A DNA stretch of 11,093 nucleotides from Gammaproteobacteria bacterium (lineage in GTDB: Bacteria; Pseudomonadota; Gammaproteobacteria; Pseudomonadales; Pseudohongiellaceae): NCBI GenBank assembly GCA_007571115.1, contig RKSA01000002.1, positions 1-11,093 on the forward strand, given 5' to 3'. The translations under genes and the position numbers were made by a program. Shown piece by piece: positions 1 to 6,588 of this stretch (its first letter is position 1; every line of letters begins with the position of its first letter). The notes under the pieces were generated by a model that worked only from the letters and a program-made list of their open reading frames with translations, searched no databases and was not told the origin of the DNA.

Positions 1-1472
1 GTCGCATAGGTCGAGAACTTGTAGCCGCGCCGATACTCGAACTTGTCCACGGCTTTCATCAGGCCGATATTGCCTTCCTGGATCAGGTCGAGGAATTGCA
101 GGCCCCGGTTGGTGTATTTCTTGGCGATCGAAATCACCAGCCGCAAGTTCGCCTCGACCATCTCCTTCTTTGCCCGGCGCGATTTCGCCTCGCCGATCGC
201 CATGCGGCGATTGATATCCTTGATTTCGGCGATGGTCAGCCCGCATTCCTCTTCGAGCAGGCGCAATTTCTTCTGCGTGCGCAGGATTTCCGGCCTGACC
301 TTGCGCAACATCCGGGGATTCGCCCCTTCCTCGCTGATATGCAGGTCGAGCCATTGCTCGTTGATCTCGTTGCCCGGGAATGTCGCGAGGAAAGTCTTGC
401 GATCCATCAGGCCCTTGCGGATGCATAGGCCCATGATGTACTTCTCGTTGCGCTTCACCCGGCCCATGATGCCGCGGATCTCGAGCAGCAACGGGTCGAA
501 CTGGCGCGGAATCAGTTTGAAGCATCGCAGCAGGTCGCCAAGGGCACTGAGCTCGGCGAGGGATTTTTCGTTTTCGCGGCCAAATTTGCCGAGCACCTTG
601 CAAGTGCGGTCGTATTGCTCGCGCAAGGCGGCGAAACGGATGCGCGCTTCCTCGGGGTCGGGGCCGACGGCAGGCTCGGACTCGGACTCGCCATTGCCCG
701 TATCGCCCGTCTCTTCCGGCTTTTTTCCTGCCTCTGCTTCTGCTTTTGCTTCTTGGGTTTCTTTGGCTTCTTTGGCCTTTTTTCCTTTCTTTGCCTCTTT
801 CGCCTTCGCCTCCTTCGCTTCTTGCGCCTCTTTCTCTTTCCTCGCCTTCTCTGCCTTCTTCGCTTCCTTCGCTGCCTTTTTCTCTTTGGCTGCGGTCACG
901 GCTCGCAGCTTCGCCTGGTTGGCGGCGGCCTCTTCCTCGGTGTCGAGGTAGCCCGAGATGAGTTCCTTCAGGCGGCGGTCGTCCTCGCTGATCGCTTCGT
1001 ACTCTTGCAGAATGTGCTCGACCACGCCAGGATAGTGCGCCATGGCCTTCATCAGCTCGCGAATGCCTTCCTCGATGCGCTTGGCGATAACGATTTCGCC
1101 TTCCCGGGTGAGCAGCTCGACGGTGCCCATTTCGCGCATGTACATTCGCACTGGATCGGTGGTGCGGCCGGCTTCGGCCTCGTTCGCAACGGCGGCAAGA
1201 GCCGCAGCGGCCTCGGCGGCGCTGACTTCGTCGGTGCTGCTGTCGCTATCGTCATTCAGGATCAGCGAATCGGCATCGGGAGCGGTCTCGTAGACCTTGA
1301 TGCCCATGTCGTTAATCATCTGGATGATGTCTTCGACCTGGTCCGGGTCCGAGATCTGCGCGGGCAAATGGTCGTTCACCTCGGCATACGTCAGATAGCT
1401 CTGCTCCCGTCCCTTGGCGATCAAGGACTTCAAGCTGGTTTTCGGTGCCAGTGGCGCTGTTGCATCTGTCAT
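1..1472 (-). CDS. rpoD: RNA polymerase primary sigma factor RpoD (partial, C-terminus outside window)
   Basis: Housekeeping sigma-70, which directs core RNA polymerase to -10/-35 promoters. About 490 codons are visible. The N-terminus (MTDATAPLAPKTSLKSL) and the segment to residue ~80 are region 1.1-like. DPVRMYMREMG near residue 110 is region 1.2. The window edge cuts within region 2 (EANLRLVISIAKKYTNRGLQ, then DLIQEGNIGLMKAVDKFEYR, ending KFSTYAT), so regions 2.4, 3 and 4 are missing only because the window ends. Between regions 1.2 and 2.1 lies the large non-conserved region typical of gammaproteobacterial RpoD. At residues ~187-255 it contains a very Lys/Ala/Glu-rich stretch (repeated KEAKKAEKA-like units), which is unusual. 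The ATG at 1472 is chosen because conserved region 1.1 begins directly after it. It is the last gene of rpsU-yqeY-dnaG-rpoD. Confidence 0.97.
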   Translation of the reverse strand, partial: MTDATAPLAPKTSLKSLIAKGREQSYLTYAEVNDHLPAQISDPDQVEDIIQMINDMGIKVYETAPDADSLILNDDSDSSTDEVSAAEAAAALAAVANEAEAGRTTDPVRMYMREMGTVELLTREGEIVIAKRIEEGIRELMKAMAHYPGVVEHILQEYEAISEDDRRLKELISGYLDTEEEAAANQAKLRAVTAAKEKKAAKEAKKAEKARKEKEAQEAKEAKAKEAKKGKKAKEAKETQEAKAEAEAGKKPEETGDTGNGESESEPAVGPDPEEARIRFAALREQYDRTCKVLGKFGRENEKSLAELSALGDLLRCFKLIPRQFDPLLLEIRGIMGRVKRNEKYIMGLCIRKGLMDRKTFLATFPGNEINEQWLDLHISEEGANPRMLRKVRPEILRTQKKLRLLEEECGLTIAEIKDINRRMAIGEAKSRRAKKEMVEANLRLVISIAKKYTNRGLQFLDLIQEGNIGLMKAVDKFEYRRGYKFSTYA

Positions 1473-1485
1473 GGAACTGCTGTTT

Positions 1486-1535
1486 TCCCTGCGCAGGAAC
1501 CAGCCTGCGCAAATTCAAGGTAGCCGCGCATTATA
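1486..1535 (-). promoter_or_regulatory. Internal rpoD promoter -10 and leader hairpin
   Basis: Read on the minus strand, a perfect TATAAT lies at 1535-1530, with no good -35 at the right distance. Downstream, between it and the rpoD start, is a perfect 8-bp inverted repeat: TGCGCAGG (1511-1504 on the minus strand) and CCTGCGCA (1497-1490), with a 6-base loop. The downstream arm runs directly into the only SD-like sequence (AGGGA). No T-run follows, so it is not a terminator. It may affect rpoD translation or be a processing hairpin. In E. coli the dnaG-rpoD junction is a known mRNA processing site, and rpoD has internal promoters. The role here is inferred. Confidence 0.45.
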
Positions 1536-1587
1536 GACGGCACTTGCCAGTCATGCACACAAATCCGGAAAAATGGCGATTGACGGC

Positions 1588-3468
1588 CTATTCCGGCGAG
1601 TCTCCGCCCGGCAGGCTCTCGTCCTGCGGGCTTGCGCTGGTGCCGCCCTCACTCGTTTTAGCGGCAGTTCTGGCGCGCAGTTGATCCCGGCGCCGCTTGT
1701 TTGCGAGCTTTTTCGAGCATTTCGCGAGCAGCTCGGCGATGATCTCGATAAATTCCTCTTGCAGCTTCTCCCGCTTGGATGGCTCGATGTTTTCTGCGGT
1801 GATCGCCCTGGGAAGGTCGCTCACCGCGCTGCGGCTGCATTGCTCAAGCAATGGGATGTTGTCGATATTGGGGTTCTGCCGCACGATTTCAACCAGTTCG
1901 AGCAACAGTTTCGCTGCATCGTCGCCTTCCTGGGACAGCGGCGAAAGATCCTCGTCCTCGGCAATTGCCAGCGCGAAGCGAGGTTCCCGCAGCAATCGCT
2001 TGATCGCCACCAAGGCAGGGTCCTGCGGCTTTCTCGGGCCGGCCCGCCTTGCCGAACGACCTGATCGGTCCCTGCGCGATTCCCGCAGGAATGGCGGGGC
2101 ATCGAAATCCGGCGCTTGCTGCTCCCAGGGCGGCTTCCCGCTGTCGCGTTTGGCCGTGATCGGCGCCAGCAGGGTCTTCCTGTCGACTCCGGCGATTTCC
2201 GCGAGCCGCTCGATCATGAGCTCCCGGTACACGCCTTCGCGCAGGGTGCGGATCAGCGGCATCGCCTTGCTGCTCAAGGCCGCCTTGCCTTCGATCGTCC
2301 CGACGTCGACATCGGCGCGGAAATGGTCGAAAAAGAAATCTTCCAATGGCTGCGCGGCATCGACGCGTTCGCGGAACTTGTCGGCGCCGAATTGGCGAAC
2401 CGCGCTGTCCGGGTCTTCGCCTTCGGGAAGGAACAGGAATCTTGCGCTCTTGCCGTCCTCGAGCATGGGCAAGGTCACCTCCAGGGCGCGCCAGGCGGCC
2501 CTGCGACCGGCATTGTCGCCATCGAAGCAGAACACGATTTCGGGGGCGAAGCGGAACATGCGCTGGATTTGCGCAGAGCTGGTCGCAGTGCCGAGCGTCG
2601 CGACCGCATTGCGGATGCCGGCCTGCGCGAGGGCGATCACGTCCATGTACCCTTCCACCAGGAGCAGCTTGCCGATCTTGCTCTTGCGCGCCTCGTAAAG
2701 CCCGTACAGCTCGCGCCCTTTCTGGAATACCGGGGTTTCCGGGCTGTTCAGGTATTTGGGCTTGCTGTCGTCGAGCACCCTGCCGCCAAAACCGACCGTG
2801 CGGCCGCGACTGTCGCGGATCGGAAACACCACGCGGTCGCGGAAACGGTCGTACATCGAGGGCTTTCCCGAATCGCCTTGCCGCTGCTGCTCCCGGGCCA
2901 CTGCCAGCCCCGCTTTGAGCAATATGCTGCGGGCCTTTTCGTCGGTGCCGAACCTGGTTGCCAGGTTGTCCCACCCCGGTGGCGCATAGCCGAGCTCGAA
3001 TTCGCTCGCGATGGCGCCGCTGATGCCCCGCAACTTGCACCAGTCGGCTGCCCGGCGCCGCTGCGGGTGCTGCCGCAACTGGTCCTGAAAATAGCGCTTC
3101 GCTCGTTCCAGGCATTCGAGCAGGGTGTTTCGTTCGGCGCTGCGTTGCGCTTGTGCCGGGCTTTCCTGCCGCTGCGGGATTTCCATGCCGGCGTCCCGGG
3201 CCAGGGTCTCCACGGCCTCGGGAAAGTCGAGGTTGTGGAACTTGCTGATGAAACTGATGGCGTCACCCGATTCGCCACAGCCGAAACAGTGGAAGAACTG
3301 TTTCTGGGGCACGACGTTGAAAGAGGGGGTCTTTTCCTCGTGGAAGGGGCAGCAGGCCTGGTAGTCCTTGCCGGCTTTCTTCAGCGGCACGCGCCGGTTG
3401 ATCACTTCGACGATATCGACGCGGTTCAGCAGCTCGTCAATGAAGCCTTCCGGAATCAGTCCCGCCAT
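1588..3468 (-). CDS. dnaG: DNA primase DnaG
   Basis: Synthesises RNA primers at the replication fork, loaded by the replicative helicase DnaB. Its 626 aa are slightly longer than the usual ~580-600. The N-terminal CHC2 zinc domain is clear: C40-P-F-H43 followed by C61-F-G-C64. The RNA-polymerase domain basic region is around residues 205-262 (YLNSPETPVFQKG). The TOPRIM fold follows with VEGYMD (Glu272) and DGDNAG (Asp316, Asp318), the metal-binding residues. Residues ~460-626 form the less conserved helicase-binding domain, and the end is a Lys/Arg-, Ala- and Ser-rich tail. The start at 3468 gives the normal primase N-terminus, with a GGAG upstream. Third gene of the operon; about 115 bases separate it from rpoD. 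Confidence 0.98.
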   Translation of the reverse strand: MAGLIPEGFIDELLNRVDIVEVINRRVPLKKAGKDYQACCPFHEEKTPSFNVVPQKQFFHCFGCGESGDAISFISKFHNLDFPEAVETLARDAGMEIPQRQESPAQAQRSAERNTLLECLERAKRYFQDQLRQHPQRRRAADWCKLRGISGAIASEFELGYAPPGWDNLATRFGTDEKARSILLKAGLAVAREQQRQGDSGKPSMYDRFRDRVVFPIRDSRGRTVGFGGRVLDDSKPKYLNSPETPVFQKGRELYGLYEARKSKIGKLLLVEGYMDVIALAQAGIRNAVATLGTATSSAQIQRMFRFAPEIVFCFDGDNAGRRAAWRALEVTLPMLEDGKSARFLFLPEGEDPDSAVRQFGADKFRERVDAAQPLEDFFFDHFRADVDVGTIEGKAALSSKAMPLIRTLREGVYRELMIERLAEIAGVDRKTLLAPITAKRDSGKPPWEQQAPDFDAPPFLRESRRDRSGRSARRAGPRKPQDPALVAIKRLLREPRFALAIAEDEDLSPLSQEGDDAAKLLLELVEIVRQNPNIDNIPLLEQCSRSAVSDLPRAITAENIEPSKREKLQEEFIEIIAELLAKCSKKLANKRRRDQLRARTAAKTSEGGTSASPQDESLPGGDSPE

Positions 3469-3701
3469 CGTCGGCCGCGCTCCACAGCCCTGGCCGCCTC
3501 GGCGGCGAATCGGTGTTTCGTCGCTCTGCTGCCGGGGGCCGAGCTTGACGGGTCATGGCGTTCGCGACTGTACTCGCGGCAATTCGCGCCCATCTGCGGC
3601 ATTTCGCGCTAATTCGCGCCAACTCGCGCCAGTCTGCGTCAATTCTCGGCAAGGCGATGGCGCAAACGGCCTCGATGCCTGCCCCGCGCCACGAACCGGG
3701 C
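3469..3701. other. Gene-free spacer between yqeY and dnaG
   Basis: I see no convincing gene here. Open frames exist only because GC-rich DNA has few stops. The spacer contains the 10-bp repeat array described separately (3571-3650) and a small GC-rich hairpin near 3493-3506. In E. coli the rpsU-dnaG spacer holds a partial terminator that tunes operon expression. No terminator with a T-run is visible here on the minus strand. Confidence 0.6.
3571..3650. repeat. Degenerate 10-bp tandem repeat, eight units, upstream of dnaG
   Basis: Eight consecutive 10-base units fit one pattern, roughly AATTCGCGCC on the plus strand: TACTCGCGGC, AATTCGCGCC, CATCTGCGGC, ATTTCGCGCT, AATTCGCGCC, AACTCGCGCC, AGTCTGCGTC, AATTCTCGGC. 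Units 2 and 5 are identical, and all keep the phase exactly with no indel. A period close to one helical turn places each unit on the same face of the DNA. Because 10 is not a multiple of three, it is not a protein-level repeat. Function unknown. Confidence 0.75.
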
Positions 3702-4151
3702 TCAACCGCTCAGCAGTTGCCTGACCTGCTTGCTGACCTCGCCCATGTTGGCCCTGCCGACGACTCGCGGCCTGAGCAGCGCCATGACCTTGCCCATGTC
3801 GCGCATCGATTCGGCCGAGGACTCGCTGATGGCATCGGCAATCAGCGCGCCGAGCTCGTCGCTGCAAAGCGGCTTTGGCAGGAACTCGCGCAACACTTCG
3901 ATCTGGCCGTTTTCCTTTGCGACCAGGTCATCGCGCCCGCCTGCCTCGAACTGCTCGATCGAATCCCGGCGCTGCTTGACCATGCGGTCGAGTATGCCGA
4001 TGATGCGGCTGTCGTCGCATTCGATTCGCTCGTCGACTTCGACCCTGCGGATTTCCGCCAGCGCCAGGCGAATCGCTTCCAGGCGCGGCTTGTCCTTGGC
4101 GCGCATGGCGTCTTTCATCGCTTCTCGGAGCTGGGCTTGCAAGGGGCTCAT
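3702..4151 (-). CDS. yqeY: GatB/YqeY domain-containing protein
   Basis: A small helical cytoplasmic protein of 149 aa, the usual family length. It resembles the C-terminal tRNA-binding tail domain of GatB and Glu-tRNA(Gln) amidotransferases. The N-terminus MSPLQAQLREAMKDAMRAKD, the segment RLEAIRLALAEIRRVEVDER, the FLPKPLCSDELGALI motif and the C-terminal MGKVMALLRPRVVGRANMGE are characteristic. As a stand-alone protein its role is not established; tRNA-related functions have been proposed. It lies 31 bases after rpsU in the same direction and is probably co-transcribed with it. The rpsU-yqeY-dnaG order is common in Gammaproteobacteria. Confidence 0.93.
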   Translation of the reverse strand: MSPLQAQLREAMKDAMRAKDKPRLEAIRLALAEIRRVEVDERIECDDSRIIGILDRMVKQRRDSIEQFEAGGRDDLVAKENGQIEVLREFLPKPLCSDELGALIADAISESSAESMRDMGKVMALLRPRVVGRANMGEVSKQVRQLLSG

Positions 4152-4182
4152 GCGCTGCCTCGACTGCGTCCGGATGGAGATT

Positions 4183-4398
4183 TCAGTACTGGCGTTGCAA
4201 CTTGCGGCTTTCGCGCAGCAGCTTCTTCTGGTGCCGCTTGACCGCAGCCGCAGCCTTGCGCTTGCGCATGGCGGTCGGCTTTTCGTAGAACTCCCGGCGG
4301 CGAACTTCCGCCAGGATGCCGGCCTTTTCGCAGGAGCGCTTGAAGCGGCGCAGCGCGACGTCGAAGGGTTCGTTCTCTTTCAGCTTGATTTGGGGCAT
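4183..4398 (-). CDS. rpsU: 30S ribosomal protein S21
   Basis: 71-aa basic protein, exactly the standard length of proteobacterial S21. The diagnostic segments are ENEPFDVALRRFKRSCEKAG near the N-terminus, then RREFYEKPTAMRKRKAAAA and the Arg/Lys-rich C-terminus ending KLQRQY. S21 binds the small subunit near the 3' end of 16S rRNA and helps initiation. It is the first gene of the operon with dnaG and rpoD, linking translation, replication and transcription. A good sigma-70 promoter lies just upstream. Confidence 0.98.
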   Translation of the reverse strand: MPQIKLKENEPFDVALRRFKRSCEKAGILAEVRRREFYEKPTAMRKRKAAAAVKRHQKKLLRESRKLQRQY

Positions 4399-4450
4399 TC
4401 AACACCTTGCATGTGGCCCCGACAACGGAGCCGAAAAATTCAGGGCGCAC

Positions 4451-4479
4451 ATCTTACCGGCGCCCACGCCAGAATGCAA
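4451..4479 (-). promoter_or_regulatory. Sigma-70 promoter of the rpsU operon
   Basis: On the minus strand there is TTGCAT (4479-4474), a 17-base spacer and TAAGAT (4456-4451). Both hexamers are close to consensus at ideal spacing. The inferred transcription start lies about 45 bases upstream of the rpsU ATG. This probably drives rpsU-yqeY-dnaG-rpoD. Confidence 0.6.
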
Positions 4480-4629
4480 AGCCAAATTTGGCCGAGGTGC
4501 CATGGCCGCGCCCGCCATCACCCCGTCAGCCGACACGCCGGCGCGCCGGCACATCGGCAGGTCCAGCCATGACCGTTCGCGAATCGTCGCGGCAGCACTT
4601 CCCGGATCGCGCCAAGTTTGGGCTTTTTG

Positions 4630-4658
4630 TTGACGCTCCTTCGGCTTTTGGCTAGTGT
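4630..4658 (+). promoter_or_regulatory. Candidate promoter of the adenine methyltransferase
   Basis: TTGACG (4630-4635), a 17-base spacer, then TAGTGT (4653-4658). The -35 is strong and the -10 weak. The inferred start is about 20 bases before the ATG at 4687. Confidence 0.4.
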
Positions 4659-4686
4659 TGCCTGACCGGCACGAGGGGCGCAGGGC

Positions 4687-5466
4687 ATGACGCTTCCACA
4701 CCCGATTCCTTACCAGGGTAGCAAGCGCAAGCTTGCGCCCGTGATCGCGCAGCACCTGCCGCCAGGGATCGAAACCTTTTACGAGCCCTTCGCCGGCTCG
4801 GCGGCGATGAGCATCTTCGCCGCCCATCACCGTCTTGCATCGCGTTTCGTGATCGCGGACAGCCTCGCGCCGATAGTCGAGCTGCTTCGCGCCATCGTCG
4901 AGCAGCCCGATGCGACTGCCCGGCGATACCGGGAATTGTGGCTCGGCCAGCCAGAAGGCGACGGCGACTATTTCAATCGCATCCGGGAACGCTACAACGA
5001 GGCCGGCCACCATGTCGATCTGCTCTATCTGGTATGCCGGTGCGTCAAGAATTCGATCCGCTTTAATCGCACCGGGCGATTCACCCAGTCCGTCGACAGG
5101 CGGCGCCTCGGCATGCATCCCGACAAGATGCGCTCGGCGATCTTCGGCGTGTCGGTCATTCTTCGCGGCCGCGTCGAGTTCCGTGTCGGCGATTGGCTCG
5201 ACACGACGGCAGATTCCTCGCCTGCCGATTTTCTTTACCTCGATCCTCCCTATCTGGGAACCTCGACCGGTCGGGACAGGCGCTATCACCAGCAAATGAA
5301 GCGCGATGAGTTGATACTCGGCCTGGAACACTTGCGTGAACAACGAATCCCGTTCGCGCTTTCATATGATGGCGCAACCGGTGCAAAGGAATACGGCCCC
5401 CCCCTTGCCAGCAGCTTCTTGACAAAATCAGCGACGGTCGTTTGCAACGGCAGATTTTGCCAATGA
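4687..5466 (+). CDS. D12-class N6-adenine DNA methyltransferase, C-terminus missing or altered
   Basis: A Dam-like enzyme that would transfer a methyl group from S-adenosylmethionine to adenine N6. The motifs are in order: PYQGSKRKL (residues 8-16) and FYEPFAGSAA (31-40) for cofactor binding, CVKNSIRFNRTG (119-130), and the catalytic DPPY at 186-189 within FLYLDPPYLGTS. SYDGATGAKEYG (226-237) is also conserved. From memory, relatives continue for roughly 40 more residues, including an RSSQATLLGR-like and an ESLY-like motif. Here the sequence after PPL (238-240) is unrelated and stops at 259. A run of eight C (5397-5404) sits at the break: one C fewer would give PPLPAAS, closer to the family, but then hits a stop. 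So a frameshift plus loss of the 3' end, or truncation by the adjoining island, is likely. Activity is uncertain. No restriction endonuclease is visible nearby. Confidence 0.85.
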   Translation: MTLPHPIPYQGSKRKLAPVIAQHLPPGIETFYEPFAGSAAMSIFAAHHRLASRFVIADSLAPIVELLRAIVEQPDATARRYRELWLGQPEGDGDYFNRIRERYNEAGHHVDLLYLVCRCVKNSIRFNRTGRFTQSVDRRRLGMHPDKMRSAIFGVSVILRGRVEFRVGDWLDTTADSSPADFLYLDPPYLGTSTGRDRRYHQQMKRDELILGLEHLREQRIPFALSYDGATGAKEYGPPLASSFLTKSATVVCNGRFCQ

Positions 5467-5630
5467 AGGCGATCAATCCATTTGGGGCACACCTTGTCTC
5501 GGCCCTCAAACTGTCCAACAAAGTAGGACCACCTCAGACTACCTCACACGGAGCCTCAGCCCTCAGCCTTGCCATCCTTGGTAAGGCGATATGTGTTAGC
5601 ATTTCCCCTCTTCTTCAAGGAAGCAATGTT
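5467..5630. other. Spacer after the methyltransferase
   Basis: Composition drops from GC-rich to mixed here. The sequence contains clustered CCTCAG/CCTCAC units (about 5533-5567). A TTGCCA at 5570-5575 could be a -35 for the next gene, but no convincing -10 is at the right distance. The open frame continues upstream from 5631 to 5442, but this extension has no family-like sequence. Confidence 0.4.
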
Positions 5631-6182
5631 ATGCTTAGAGTATTCACGCTGATTACCACCCTGGCTGTGACCGCGCCTGTGGCGGGCCAGTTTGAGTTTC
5701 ACGGGGAAAATCCAGAAATTCAACTTCAACTGCTTGAGGCATTTAGTGAGCTTCTTGGACAAATTAGGTCTCAGGAAGAGCCCATCAATATTGATGCATT
5801 CCAACTGTGGGGTGATTGCGAAGCAATGGATTTGCTCGTCTATCTTAACGATGATGCCAAGGCTGAAGTTGGCTTAACAATAGAGGATGTCGAAGCGAAC
5901 GTGCTCAGCCGTCTTCGGCCAGCAAGGCTGTACGATCCATCTCAAGGTGCCTTTTTGCACGTTAGCATAGAAACCGTGGGTAATTCTTACACTATTAGTG
6001 TTGATTATAATAAGATGGTGGTCGATTCATCCGCCTTGCAAATGAGCTTCGCCCCAACTTGGCAATCCGGCAATTTTGGAGGGCATGGTTACGATGCTGG
6101 GTTCATTCTTTCAACGCTGTCACGGATGATCGACAAATTCATCAACGAATATTTGCGCGTGAATGAAGCGGGATGCTCCTAG
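5631..6182 (+). CDS. Predicted exported protein of unknown function
   Basis: 183 aa. The start at 5631 is chosen over an upstream in-frame ATG at 5442 because it directly begins a signal-peptide-like segment, MLRVFTLITTLAVTAPVAG, with likely cleavage near VAG-Q. An AAGGA lies about 10 bases upstream. The mature part begins with an acidic helix-like region (QLQLLEAFSELLGQI) and continues as a probable beta-rich domain. The C-terminal segment GGHGYDAGFILSTLSRMIDK and then FINEYLRVNEAGC resembles a conserved hypothetical family that I recall only by pattern (YLRVN near the C-terminus, followed by Cys). Cysteines occur at the WGDCEA motif and at the C-terminus. It probably acts in the periplasm or membrane. 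It has no operon partner and its function is unknown. Confidence 0.72.
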   Translation: MLRVFTLITTLAVTAPVAGQFEFHGENPEIQLQLLEAFSELLGQIRSQEEPINIDAFQLWGDCEAMDLLVYLNDDAKAEVGLTIEDVEANVLSRLRPARLYDPSQGAFLHVSIETVGNSYTISVDYNKMVVDSSALQMSFAPTWQSGNFGGHGYDAGFILSTLSRMIDKFINEYLRVNEAGCS

Positions 6183-6367
6183 CCCAAATATTGCATGAAT
6201 GGAGGTGTCGCCATGGCACGCGCCGGCGGCAGGCCCCGCTGTCGCCGCAAAACATGATCTGGACCTTCGGTCAGGCCAGGCGTAACCGTTTCGTCAGCAG
6301 TGCCAGGACCGCCCAGGCGCACCGAGCCCCGTCGATCCCGTTCGGGCGGAGAAGGGCCACCATCAGG

Positions 6368-6445
6368 TACAATTCGCCATGGGCAAGGATTCCTCCGATA
6401 TCGGCCTATCTAACTGAATTGTATAGAAATATAGAATCCTTGTCC
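6368..6445. repeat. Nested inverted repeats around a perfect 10-bp palindrome
   Basis: TACAATTC (6368-6375) is complementary to GAATTGTA (6416-6423). GGGCAAGGATTC (6381-6392) pairs with GAATCCTTGTCC (6434-6445) with one mismatch. CCGATATCGG (6395-6404) is a perfect palindrome between them. The two longer pairs interleave, so as RNA they could form a pseudoknot but not a simple nested stem. It lies at the border of the GC-rich patch. The role is unknown; recombination-site remnant or binding sites are options. Confidence 0.45.
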
Positions 6446-6511
6446 TCCTCACTCATGCAATATCCGGTCCTAGCGGGGCTTGCTCTTGCCCTTGGACAGG
6501 CCTGCGCCTCG

Positions 6512-6538
6512 CATAGCAAGGCTGCTATGTTATATAAT
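6512..6538 (+). promoter_or_regulatory. Cassette promoter with palindromic operator
   Basis: A TATAAT hexamer lies at 6533-6538, overlapping an alternative extended -10 (TG at 6528-6529, TATATA at 6531-6536). No good -35 is at the right distance. Immediately upstream is a perfect inverted repeat, CATAGCA (6512-6518) and TGCTATG (6523-6529), with a 4-base spacer, occupying the core promoter. This is a typical place for a repressor or activator site. It is about 50 bases before the GTG start of the first cassette gene. Confidence 0.45.
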
Positions 6539-6588
6539 CGTCTGGGCACGCGGAAGCATCGAGTTAGCCCGTCGGCACAGGAGGCGTT

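Larger units (their letters stand above)
4399..4686. other. Divergent intergenic region between rpsU and the methyltransferase
   Basis: It holds the rpsU promoter on the minus strand and a candidate methyltransferase promoter on the plus strand. The middle (about 4490-4620) is GC-rich with no recognisable gene. A long minus-strand open frame covers the region and runs through the methyltransferase, but it is a shadow. tsaD, often found divergent from rpsU, is not here. Confidence 0.55.
6183..6588. other. 406-base gene-free stretch with GC-rich patch
   Basis: No gene is supported. Bases ~6200-6390 are clearly more GC-rich than their surroundings. On the minus strand this patch reads as a short open piece (ELYLMVALLRPNGIDGARCA, then WAVLALLTKRLRLA and a stop) with a stop also just upstream. 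It could be a remnant of a membrane-protein gene, but I do not recognise it. Nested inverted repeats (6368-6445) and the promoter/operator of the downstream cassette (6512-6538) complete the stretch. Confidence 0.45.

Noticed and set aside
43..1523. Two 302-codon plus-strand open frames opposite rpoD
   Set aside because: Their Phe/Leu/Ser-rich stretches are simply the complement of the RpoD Lys/Ala/Glu tract; conserved sigma regions are on the minus strand.
2116..3612. 498-codon plus-strand open frame opposite dnaG
   Set aside because: dnaG on the other strand has complete zinc and TOPRIM motifs; this frame is its shadow.
4399..5343. 314-codon open frame on the minus strand opposite the methyltransferase
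   Set aside because: It runs antisense to a gene with clear catalytic motifs, has no family-like sequence, and covers the rpsU promoter. It is a consequence of high GC.
5442..5630. Longer N-terminus for the exported protein from the ATG at 5442
   Set aside because: The added 63 residues have no recognisable pattern and would bury a good signal peptide; a ribosome binding site precedes 5631.
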